From: a bacterium
GTDB lineage: Bacteria > SZUA-79 > Acidulodesulfobacterales > Acidulodesulfobacteraceae
DNA: 7,371 nt
NCBI GenBank assembly: GCA_021794255.1
Contig: JAJYRF010000088.1
Location: forward strand, 1 to 7,371
Direction of reading: 5' to 3'
Part shown: positions 1-5,663 of the stretch, one piece after another
How the letters are laid out: each line of letters opens with the position of its first letter
Position numbering within the stretch: position 1 is the first letter of the stretch
The notes under the pieces: model-generated
Told to the model about the DNA's origin: nothing
Database searches by the model: none
Seen by the model: only the letters and a program-made list of their open reading frames with translations
Made by a program: the position numbers and the translations under genes

Positions 1-17
1 TGGGGGCACATCCCCCA
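1..17. repeat. GC-rich hairpin at the window edge
   Basis: TGGGGG (1-6) can pair with CCCCCA (12-17) around a 5-base loop. The bases after the stem, GACCCCC, suggest the stem continues upstream of the window, where GGGGGTC would be expected. Such a G/C-rich hairpin stands out in this AT-rich DNA and may be a dispersed palindromic repeat or the end of the preceding transcription unit. No T-run follows, so it is not a standard intrinsic terminator in this orientation. Confidence 0.45.
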
Positions 18-124
18 GACCCCCTGAAAGACAATTTAAAATTAACTGTTAAAGACAAAAAACAAAAGATAAAAAATGGGAAGTAACAATATTAAAAAAT
101 TGTATTGACAAACGGGAGCAGTTC
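14..124 (+). repeat. Direct repeat, copy 1 (upstream non-coding region)
   Basis: This is the first of two diverged direct copies that fill most of the 269-bp gene-free stretch. It starts with CCCAGACCCCCTGAAAGACA and ends with ATTGACAAACGGGAGCAGTTC. It matches 147-240 along its length, but has about 17 extra bases, mainly in the A-rich middle. Each copy carries TTGACA (here 105-110) followed by AACGGGAG. No ORF of substance runs through either copy. Confidence 0.8.
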
Positions 125-146
125 ACATAAGCGCCATTAAAGATAT

Positions 147-240
147 CCCAGACCCCCTGAAAGACAATTTAATTAACCGTTAAAGACAAAAACAAGGAAG
201 TAATAATATTAAAAATTGCATTGACAAACGGGAGTAGTTC
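147..240 (+). repeat. Direct repeat, copy 2 (just before the polymerase gene)
   Basis: This is the second copy of the segment at 14-124, 133 bp downstream of the first at its left end. The left block (CCCAGACCCCCTGAAAGACA) is identical. The right block (208-240) differs from copy 1 by a one-base A-run indel and two transitions. The 22 bp between copies (125-146) are unique. The copy ends 29 bp before the first gene, so it probably supplies upstream regulatory sequence. Confidence 0.8.
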
Positions 241-250
241 AAAGTTCAAT
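221..250 (+). promoter_or_regulatory. Candidate sigma-70-type promoter for the polymerase gene
   Basis: A perfect -35 consensus TTGACA (221-226) is followed after 18 bp by TTCAAT (245-250), a 4/6 match to the -10 box. Transcription would begin near 257, giving a short leader of about 13 bases before the ATG at 270. The -10 overlaps a 10-bp palindrome, TTCAATTGAA (245-254), a possible operator. The -35 box is shared with repeat copy 1 (105-110), but copy 1 lacks an equally good -10. AT-rich DNA produces weak -10 matches by chance. Confidence 0.35.
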
Positions 251-257
251 TGAAATA

Positions 258-264
258 AAGAAGG
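258..264 (+). promoter_or_regulatory. Ribosome binding site of the polymerase gene
   Basis: AAGAAGG lies 5 bases before the ATG at 270. It is an acceptable Shine-Dalgarno match with normal spacing and supports that start. Confidence 0.6.
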
Positions 265-269
265 CGCAA

Positions 270-1604
270 ATGGAACATACGATAGATAATTATAATTCGA
301 ATAATCGCAATGCCAATTTTTTTAAATCCCTTGCTATCGTATCTATTATCTTTTTATGGCCGGAAGCTATATATATAGCACATATTCAAATTTCTCTCAA
401 TTATTTATTATTTGCATTTATTATTATATTTTTTAAAACATATTTACGGGACATAATAACGACGGGAATATTAATTATATTTTTTTATTTGTTGCTCATT
501 GTTCAAATTTTATTTGCATTTAATCTCGCTACTCCTGCCAAAACAATTTTATATATTCCCTTATTTTCTTTTTTAGTAGTTTTTTGTTTTAGATTCATAA
601 AACAAATATTTAAAGAAGAGGATGAACAAAAATTATTTAGGTTATTGAGATTATTTTTGAAATTGCAATTGTCGGTTCAAATTATTCAGTTGATTTTAAT
701 TCATATTGGATTTGGAAGCATAATGCCCCATACAACCAGTCCCCAATATATTAATGATAAAATACCGAGGGTATCTGGCTTTTTCTACGAACCGTCCAGC
801 ATAGGATTCAGTCTATCCCCTTTTATTTATATTTTAGTGCAGGATTTTAAAAAATTTATTAAATGGTTTCGCTACGAAAGCATATTTGTGATAATAATGA
901 TACTTTTTTTATCGTTTTCTACGACTTTTATCGCCGTAATATTTCTATCTATCGGTTTTAAGATAATAAGCGTATTTAGACATATTAAATTAAGGAATAT
1001 AGTTATAACTTTAATTACCGGAGTATTATTAGTGAATTTCGCCATGACAAATCCCCAAATTTATGAAAGAATAAATCAGGTGTATTTAAGATTTACCGGT
1101 CAAGAAATTATTTCTTCAAAAATCAACTCTTCTTCCGCGGTTTTTATAAAGGGATTTGAAATGGCGAAAACAGCTTTGAAAAAATATCCGTTAGGGGTTG
1201 GAATGGAAAATATGCAGGTTTTAAATAAATATACTAAAGTCGCCCAATTAGGCGGTTTATTTGAAAAGCTCAATGCACATAACGGAGGCTCTATATTATT
1301 TAAAATAATTTCGGAATTTGGTTACCTTGGTTTGATAATAGCTATCTATGCTTTATTATACTTAATAAAATACTCCCTGAAAAAAGATAAAAATACTTAT
1401 AATTTATTAATAGGCTCTTTTGTATTCGGTTTTATTTCTACATTTATTAGAGGACCTTCTTATACGGCAGGCGTGCCTATTCTAGGATTATCTGTTTTAT
1501 TCTGGGTAATATTAGATAATTTAAAAAAATATTCTTCACCTTCGTATGTAAAAATTAATAAAAATAAGTTAAATATCGAAAAGCCTGAAATTACCGATTA
1601 TTAA
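270..1604 (+). CDS. Wzy-like O-antigen/polysaccharide polymerase (integral membrane)
   Basis: This 444-residue protein is very hydrophobic, with about ten to eleven apparent membrane segments (roughly 20-37, 41-56, 62-85, 92-110, 130-149, 178-190, 203-230, 241-258, 341-367, 377-392 and 400-417). It has the layout of the Wzy/O-antigen ligase superfamily. Seen in the sequence are the RVSGFFYEPS motif (167-176), which resembles the R-x-x-G-x-x-x-EP motif at a loop/membrane boundary in Wzy-like proteins; a long loop (about 259-340) with PLGVGMENMQ (307-316) and HNGGS (337-341), matching the G-x-G...HN signature; and IRGPSY (393-398). Such proteins join lipid-linked repeat units at the periplasmic face of the inner membrane. 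Primary sequences in this family are poorly conserved, so a ligase or another exopolysaccharide polymerase (EpsG/WzyE type) cannot be excluded. The start is supported by AAGAAGG. A polar Lys-rich tail (418-444) is probably cytoplasmic. It is the first gene after the repeat-bearing upstream region. Confidence 0.8.
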   Translation: MEHTIDNYNSNNRNANFFKSLAIVSIIFLWPEAIYIAHIQISLNYLLFAFIIIFFKTYLRDIITTGILIIFFYLLLIVQILFAFNLATPAKTILYIPLFSFLVVFCFRFIKQIFKEEDEQKLFRLLRLFLKLQLSVQIIQLILIHIGFGSIMPHTTSPQYINDKIPRVSGFFYEPSSIGFSLSPFIYILVQDFKKFIKWFRYESIFVIIMILFLSFSTTFIAVIFLSIGFKIISVFRHIKLRNIVITLITGVLLVNFAMTNPQIYERINQVYLRFTGQEIISSKINSSSAVFIKGFEMAKTALKKYPLGVGMENMQVLNKYTKVAQLGGLFEKLNAHNGGSILFKIISEFGYLGLIIAIYALLYLIKYSLKKDKNTYNLLIGSFVFGFISTFIRGPSYTAGVPILGLSVLFWVILDNLKKYSSPSYVKINKNKLNIEKPEITDY

Positions 1605-1679
1605 TTTAAAATGAGATATAATAATTGAAGCTTATAAAGTTTTAAAGTCACTTAACATATTTTTTGTTTTGAACAGTTT

Positions 1680-2786
1680 ATGACGACAATGTTGCTATCA
1701 CAAGACAAGCCATGTGAAATTAATAAACAGGAAAATGAATTTGAATCAATGCTGTTTTTGCCGGTATGTCAAGAAAGAAATGGGGAAGGAGGATTAAGGA
1801 AAAAGGGTTACTTCAAATATAGTTATAAATATATTACTGGAGATACTTTTAGCTTAAACAGCAAGAGTTTATTGGATATCAATGTTGAATATCCAGCGTC
1901 AATAGGAGATAAGGCTTATAGTAATAATGGCAAATGGTGTCTATGCGATACGGAAGGGAACATTTTAAAACAAGTTTCCATAGAAACTCAAGAAAAGATA
2001 ATAAGATACATTCAGGGTCTTTCGACAGAAAATCAACGAATTACATATATTCCCTTAATAACAATTGTTACTTCTGTTCTTAATAGGGTAAAAACATTAG
2101 AAGAAACTATTCAGAGCATCACAAGACAAACATATCCGAATATTGAATACATAATCATTGATGGGGGAAGTACAGATGGGACTTTGGATATAATCAAAAA
2201 ATATGAGGATTCTATTGATTACTGGGTTAGTGAGCAAGACAAAGGGATTTATGATGCATGGAATAAAGCAATTAAAGTTTTTTTGGGTGATTATGTCGGA
2301 TTTTTGGGGTCAGGAGATACTTTTTTTTATGATTCTATAAAATCGTATGTTGATTATATTTTAATGGATAGCAGAGTTGACTATATTTCTTCAAAAGTTG
2401 AACTTTACAATAAAAGACCGATTAGAATAGTAGGCTCAAAATGGGAATGGGATAAGTTTAAAAAGTTTATGAATGTAGCGCATGTAGGATCATTGCATTC
2501 CAGAAATCTATTTTCAGTCTATGGTTTATTTAAGACCACGTTTAGGACAGCTGGAGACTATGAATTTTTAATGCGTGCGGGCAATAATTTAGCAGCCGGT
2601 TTTATTGATAAGGTAACCGCAAGAATGGATATAAACAAGTACAGTGTGAGTTCTAATAATTATGCCGTTTTTGAAACCGTAAAAATAAAAATAACACATG
2701 CTCAAAGAAGTAAATTGACAATATATTTTGAGGCGACCATATCTATTTTAAAAAGTTTTTTAAGAAAAATTATTGGTTATATATAA
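1680..2786 (+). CDS. GT2 family glycosyltransferase with N-terminal extension
   Basis: This 368-residue, probably cytoplasmic or membrane-associated protein has a GT-A fold and would transfer a sugar from a nucleotide donor to a growing lipid-linked glycan. Visible GT2 motifs are PLITIVTSVLNR (125-136), IDGGSTDGT (160-168), SEQDKGIYDAWNKAI (184-198), the GFLGSGDTF segment (207-215) at the DxD position, and AGDYEFLMR (291-299). The last two groups resemble WcaA-like enzymes of colanic-acid and O-antigen loci. QERNGEGGLRKKGYFK (31-46) matches a short motif that in many relatives lies directly before the GT2 core; here about 75 residues of unrecognised sequence separate them. No Shine-Dalgarno sequence precedes 1680; ATG 1689 (residue 4) is an alternative start. 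The 75-bp gap upstream holds no clear promoter. The C-terminus is Lys-rich and amphipathic (about 345-368). Donor and acceptor cannot be predicted. Confidence 0.85.
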   Translation: MTTMLLSQDKPCEINKQENEFESMLFLPVCQERNGEGGLRKKGYFKYSYKYITGDTFSLNSKSLLDINVEYPASIGDKAYSNNGKWCLCDTEGNILKQVSIETQEKIIRYIQGLSTENQRITYIPLITIVTSVLNRVKTLEETIQSITRQTYPNIEYIIIDGGSTDGTLDIIKKYEDSIDYWVSEQDKGIYDAWNKAIKVFLGDYVGFLGSGDTFFYDSIKSYVDYILMDSRVDYISSKVELYNKRPIRIVGSKWEWDKFKKFMNVAHVGSLHSRNLFSVYGLFKTTFRTAGDYEFLMRAGNNLAAGFIDKVTARMDINKYSVSSNNYAVFETVKIKITHAQRSKLTIYFEATISILKSFLRKIIGYI

Positions 2787-2827
2787 TGTTCCCATAAATC
2801 AATAAAACCCATATAGGTGGATTTCGG

Positions 2828-2857
2828 ATGAGCAAGAATACTGCAATCTATAAATAA
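2828..2857 (+). other. Possible 9-codon upstream mini-ORF before the GT4 gene
   Basis: An ATG at 2828 reads MSKNTAIYK and stops at 2857. AGGTGG (2815-2820) lies 7 bases upstream, as good a ribosome binding site as that of the real gene that follows. The stop is 16 bases before the GT4 start. The same frame begins at ATG 2786, inside the GT2 stop (TAATG), but stops after three codons. It may be a short leader peptide, or the remains of a gene lost between the two glycosyltransferases. At this length it is not evidence of a protein. Confidence 0.25.
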
Positions 2858-2862
2858 ACATG

Positions 2863-2868
2863 AGGTGG
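2863..2868 (+). promoter_or_regulatory. Ribosome binding site of the GT4 gene
   Basis: AGGTGG lies 5 bases before ATG 2874. It is one of the strongest Shine-Dalgarno sequences in the window and fixes this start. Confidence 0.65.
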
Positions 2869-2873
2869 AATAG

Positions 2874-3998
2874 ATGAAGATTTGTTTTTGGAACACAATG
2901 CCTTCGCATCACACCCAGCCTTTTTATAAAGTTTTATCAAAACACGTCGATTTAGAAGTAAGATACTTTGAAAAGGTTTCAAAAACAAGAATTGATTTAG
3001 GTTGGAATTCTTATGAATATTTACCTAACAATCAGAAATATATAGAATCTTTAAATGAAGGTATAATTTCTTTACCTGATTGGAAAAATAGGATTCATAT
3101 TATTTCAAGTTATTCTTTTTATTTTAATAAAGATTTAATAAAATTATTTATTAAAAATAATGTTAAATGGGCGCATTGGGGTGAAAGAAGTGGAATTAAT
3201 TTAGTTAGAATGATTCATTTTAACTATATAATGTTTGACATATTATACCCTTTATTTATTTGGGTAAGAGGTTATAAAAAATATGCAAAACTGATTAACA
3301 GAAATGCTTTAGGTGCTTTTGCCGTCGGGGAAGCAGCAAAAAAAGATTTTATTAATTGGGGAGTAAATGAACATAAAATTGAAATACTTCCTTACTCAAT
3401 CAACGCATTGTCAAAACCGAATGAATCACCTTCCTGGTTTAATGCCGACAATGAAAAATATTTTATTTATTTAGGTACTTTAAATAAAGGAAAAGGAATA
3501 GGTATTCTTTTAAAGGCGTTTGAGAAACTTAACTTCCGTAATCGGCGAAATAAATGGAAACTTATATTGGCGGGAAAAGATGAATCATGCGGATTTTACA
3601 ACAAGCTATCCGAAAGATATAAAATATCCGACAAAGTAATTTTTACTGGCACTATAAAAGCAGGAGAAATTAACAAGCATATTTATTATGCGGATGTTTT
3701 TGTTTTGCCGACCCTTCGTGACGGATGGGGAGCGGTAATAAATGAAGCGATATCTATTGGAAAACCGGTTATTTCAACCAACCAGGCAGGGGCGTCTATT
3801 CATTTAATAAAAAACGGCAAAAACGGTTTCATAGTCAATGCCAAAGATGATTTAACCTTAAAAAACGCAATGCAATCATTTGTTGATAATCCTGATTTAA
3901 TCAGCGCATATGGAGAGAATTCATTTAAAATTTTTCAGGAATATTCGCCTGAATCGAATTCAATTAGGTTTATCGATGCAATCAATAAATGGATTTAA
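2874..3998 (+). CDS. GT4 family (GT-B fold) glycosyltransferase
   Basis: This 374-residue retaining glycosyltransferase has the usual length for family GT4 (Pfam Glycos_transf_1). The N-terminal Rossmann half opens with MKICFWNTMPSHHTQPFYKVL and ends near 175. The C-terminal donor-binding half shows YLGTLNKGKGI (199-209), LAGKDE (232-237), VIFTGTI (255-261), ADVFVLPTLRDGWGAVINEAISIGKPVI as two adjoining motifs (273-300), and GKNGFIV (315-321). In the E-x7-E signature the first acid is Asp283 and the second Glu291. A hydrophobic stretch at about 115-131 may attach the enzyme to the inner membrane. It probably adds one sugar to the repeat unit at the cytoplasmic face. It lacks the N-terminal pattern expected of SqdX sulfolipid synthases, so it is not offered as the sulfoquinovosyl transferase, though that cannot be ruled out. 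The strong AGGTGG site supports the start. It may be cotranscribed with the GT2 gene 87 bp upstream. Confidence 0.88.
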   Translation: MKICFWNTMPSHHTQPFYKVLSKHVDLEVRYFEKVSKTRIDLGWNSYEYLPNNQKYIESLNEGIISLPDWKNRIHIISSYSFYFNKDLIKLFIKNNVKWAHWGERSGINLVRMIHFNYIMFDILYPLFIWVRGYKKYAKLINRNALGAFAVGEAAKKDFINWGVNEHKIEILPYSINALSKPNESPSWFNADNEKYFIYLGTLNKGKGIGILLKAFEKLNFRNRRNKWKLILAGKDESCGFYNKLSERYKISDKVIFTGTIKAGEINKHIYYADVFVLPTLRDGWGAVINEAISIGKPVISTNQAGASIHLIKNGKNGFIVNAKDDLTLKNAMQSFVDNPDLISAYGENSFKIFQEYSPESNSIRFIDAINKWI

Positions 3999-4025
3999 AG
4001 CAATAAAAATAATTTATATAAATTT

Positions 4026-4203
4026 ATGATAAAAAATAAAAAAAAGTTTTTTTATTTAAAGTTAATGAATCATGGGGTGCTAACGAACCCTCAATTTCAA
4101 AGATATTTTCATTTTGTATAAATTTTCAATCCAAGAGTAAAAAAAATATTTCGGGTATATAAGAAAGCCATCTTATACAAAAATTATAGATTTAAATCAA
4201 GAC
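4026..4203 (+). pseudogene. Displaced 5' part of the FemAB-like gene (two apparent frameshifts)
   Basis: This stretch lies between the GT4 stop and the ATG at 4204. From ATG 4026 one frame reads MIKNKKK and reaches the A8 tract 4038-4045. A -1 shift there leads into VFLFKVNESWGANEP and on to CINFQSKSKK. A second -1 shift, at the A8 tract 4139-4146, leads into YFGYIRKPSYTKIIDLNQD, which joins the downstream gene in frame with no stop. The last piece looks like the conserved lead-in of FemAB-like proteins (xIDL before the S-x-x-TRNEI motif) but has no ATG, GTG or TTG start in its own frame. The joined product would be about 257 residues, closer to a normal family length than 197. The cause may be true mutations, homopolymer sequencing errors or programmed slippage. 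The joining is inferred, not proven. Confidence 0.6.
4034..4057. repeat. A/T-only inverted repeat
   Basis: AAATAAAAAAA (4034-4044) is the exact reverse complement of TTTTTTTATTT (4047-4057), with AG between. It contains no G/C pair in the stem, so it would be a weak RNA hairpin. It coincides with the first A8 frameshift tract. Confidence 0.4.
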
Positions 4204-4797
4204 ATGTTTCTAATATTCTCCAGTTTTAACTCAACCACTCGAAATGAAATTAAAAAAGCAGAAAAAATTGGAATGATTTTTAATGTTAAAAAAAACATTA
4301 GTTTATTTGTTGAATTTTATAATAATTTCGCAAAAATTAAAAAATTAGCATTATTAGATATAAAAAAAATAGAGCCAATGGGAAATATCACAGAAATTAC
4401 ATATGTAACTATGGAAAATGGAAGCGCCCATGTTGAACCATTAGTAATGCATTTATACTTAGTAGATTATATCGGAAAAAGAGTTACATTATCATACTCG
4501 GCTTCTTTATTCAGATATGAAAAATTATCCACTGTTAAAAATATAATAGGCAATGCTAATAGATTTTTACACTATAACGATATGATATATTTTAAATCAA
4601 AAGGTTTTAAGATATATGATCTTGGTGGATATGCAAAAGATACAAATGATTCAGAAAAAAAAGGAATAAATTTCTTTAAGGATTCTTTCGGTGGAGAATT
4701 TATCGAAGAATCTAATTATTTTTCAATTCCGGCATATATTGGAAAGAAAATCCAAATTATATTTAACAATATTGCAATAATATTTAGAAATTTCTGA
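4204..4797 (+). CDS. FemAB/GNAT-like transferase, truncated at both ends
   Basis: From the only in-frame ATG this is 197 residues. It resembles the FemAB-like (Acetyltransf_6 / peptidoglycan-bridge-like) proteins found in O-antigen clusters: STTRNEIKKAEK (10-21), ANRFLHYNDMIYFKSKGF (118-135), IYDLGGY (137-143) and GINFFKDSFGGEF (154-166). Such proteins have the acyl-CoA N-acyltransferase fold and move an acyl or aminoacyl group to an amine; the substrate here is unknown, an amino sugar of the glycan being a reasonable guess. The ATG at 4204 cuts into the conserved region and has no Shine-Dalgarno sequence, so it is probably not the original start; the missing part lies out of frame at 4026-4203. 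The TGA stop is made from T4795 and the first two bases of an inserted 83-bp element. Before insertion the frame would have continued SIYFNFKV and stopped in a TAATG overlap with the deacetylase gene. Loss of eight C-terminal residues may be tolerated, but the two defects together suggest decay. Confidence 0.7.
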   Translation: MFLIFSSFNSTTRNEIKKAEKIGMIFNVKKNISLFVEFYNNFAKIKKLALLDIKKIEPMGNITEITYVTMENGSAHVEPLVMHLYLVDYIGKRVTLSYSASLFRYEKLSTVKNIIGNANRFLHYNDMIYFKSKGFKIYDLGGYAKDTNDSEKKGINFFKDSFGGEFIEESNYFSIPAYIGKKIQIIFNNIAIIFRNF

Positions 4798-4886
4798 TAC
4801 TGTCAAGTTTTTTGTGTAAATTTACTTGTTTTTAAAAAATAGCAAATCAGCTGCTTCAAAAATATATTTTACACTATCAAATTTCT
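4788..4886. repeat. 8-bp target-site duplication flanking the inserted element
   Basis: AAATTTCT occurs at 4788-4795 and again at 4879-4886, exactly adjoining both ends of the 83-bp element. Duplications of 8-9 bp are the known footprint of IS256-family transposition. The two copies are identical. Confidence 0.75.
4796..4878. mobile_element. 83-bp MITE-like element, probably IS256-family derived
   Basis: The element starts GATACTGTCAAG and ends CTATC; read from the other strand its right end is GATAGTGTAAAA, so the outer 12 bases match at 9 positions. The left end continues TTTTTTGTGTAAA (4808-4820), which from memory resembles IS256-family termini (GATA...GTC...TTGTGTAAA). The right end also contains GTGTAAA on the - strand (4868-4874), suggesting an internal deletion of about 14 bases if the two ends were once equal. 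The interior is AT-rich, too short to encode a protein, and has small palindromes (GTAAATTTAC 4816-4825, CAGCTG 4848-4853). A perfect 8-bp duplication surrounds it. Together with its duplicated site it adds 91 bp between the FemAB-like gene and the deacetylase gene and separates a stop/start overlap. The family assignment is less certain than the insertion itself. Confidence 0.7.
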
Positions 4887-4902
4887 CAATATATTTTAAT
4901 TT

Positions 4903-4908
4903 TAAGGT
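4903..4908 (+). promoter_or_regulatory. Ribosome binding site of the deacetylase gene
   Basis: TAAGGT is 3 bases from ATG 4912 but 9 bases from the in-frame ATG at 4918. Spacing therefore favours the second ATG. The third, at 4924, is 15 bases away and gives the family-like start MKIICYHKVG. Confidence 0.5.
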
Positions 4909-4911
4909 ATA

Positions 4912-5652
4912 ATGAAAATGAAAATGAAAATTATCTGTTATCATAAAGTAGGTTTACACGCAAAAGGAGATAAAGACCCCGCTTATTTTATAAAACCGTT
5001 TCAATTTAAACTTCAAATGTTTATAATTAAGATTTTAGGATATAAAACAATAAGTTTAAACGAATTTTTAAATTTCTTAAAAGGCGAAAAAATATCCGCG
5101 AAAAAGCCTATCATGATAACATTTGACGATGGATATGAAAATAATTATACAACTGCATATCCTATATTAAAGAAAATGAAACTTACGGCTACAATTTGCA
5201 TATGCACAGGATTTATCGGCAAGAAAGGCGCAATATTCGAAAAAGAAAAAAAAATAAAAGGAATAATGCCAGAAGATTATCTTAACGAAGAAGAAATTAT
5301 AGAAATGTCTCAAAATGGCATATCTTTTTGTTCTCATGGCGTAAATCATTTTTGTATGGATGAACTCGAAGGAGTAGATTTAAAAAATGAAATAACTATA
5401 TCAAAAGAAAAGTTGGAAAAACTTTTAGATAAAGAAATTAATTTTTTTTCTTATCCTTACGGAAGATATAATAAAAATACAATTGAAGCATTAAAGAGTG
5501 CAGGATATTTAGGAGCTTTTACAACAAAAAGGGGCAAAGTGAACCAAAAAGATAATCCATATGAACTTAAAAGATCAGTCATAAAGGAATATAGCAGAAA
5601 TTTAAAATTTTTATCTACGGTTGAATTTTTGTACAAATTGTTTTTTTTATAA
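4912..5652 (+). CDS. NodB-type polysaccharide deacetylase (CE4)
   Basis: A 246-residue metal-dependent deacetylase that would remove acetyl groups from N-acetylated sugars. Landmarks are CYHKV (9-13), motif 1 TFDDGYENNY (70-79) with the catalytic and metal-ligand Asp pair 72-73, motif 2 SHGVNH (141-146) with metal ligands His142 and His146, motif 3 FSYPYGRYN (179-187), and GYLGAFTT (198-205). The length suits a bare NodB domain. There is no signal peptide, so it probably acts in the cytoplasm, on a nucleotide sugar or lipid-linked intermediate. The start is ambiguous because three ATGAAA units are tandem (4912, 4918, 4924); Shine-Dalgarno spacing favours 4918. Its ATG once overlapped the FemAB-like stop (TAATG) before the element inserted, so the two were probably translationally coupled. 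The gene ends in a T8 tract with a slippery heptamer just before its stop, 11 bp from the next gene. Confidence 0.88.
   Translation: MKMKMKIICYHKVGLHAKGDKDPAYFIKPFQFKLQMFIIKILGYKTISLNEFLNFLKGEKISAKKPIMITFDDGYENNYTTAYPILKKMKLTATICICTGFIGKKGAIFEKEKKIKGIMPEDYLNEEEIIEMSQNGISFCSHGVNHFCMDELEGVDLKNEITISKEKLEKLLDKEINFFSYPYGRYNKNTIEALKSAGYLGAFTTKRGKVNQKDNPYELKRSVIKEYSRNLKFLSTVEFLYKLFFL
5642..5648 (+). promoter_or_regulatory. Slippery T-tract at the end of the deacetylase gene
   Basis: T8 (5641-5648) is followed by ATAA. Read in the deacetylase frame the end is TTG TTT TTT TTA TAA, which includes the heptamer T TTT TTA, a known type of -1 slippery site. A -1 shift there continues through ATA ATA TCA TTC CAA straight into the ATG of the sulfoquinovose synthase gene. 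No downstream stimulatory structure was identified. Confidence 0.3.
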
Positions 5653-5663
5653 TATCATTCCAA

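Noticed and set aside
1..240. CRISPR array
   Set aside because: There are only two copies, they are about 100 bp rather than about 30 bp, and they are diverged with indels.
1605..1679. TATAAT (1617-1622) between the polymerase and GT2 genes as a promoter
   Set aside because: There is no acceptable -35 box at 16-18 bp spacing and no extended -10, and TATAAT is common by chance in DNA this AT-rich.
4034..4057. A/T palindrome as an intrinsic terminator after the GT4 gene
   Set aside because: The stem has no G/C pairs and a 2-base loop, and no separate U-run follows. It is better explained as two homopolymer runs at the displaced 5' end of the FemAB-like gene.
4816..4835. GTAAATTTAC followed by TTGTTTTT as a terminator
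   Set aside because: The palindrome has no loop and is only five pairs long; it lies inside the left end of the inserted element, which explains it better.
5167..5349. 60-codon open frame on the - strand inside the deacetylase gene
   Set aside because: It lies wholly within a gene with clear CE4 motifs on the + strand. Its Phe/Tyr-rich translation is what the reverse strand of AAA/GAA-rich coding DNA gives.
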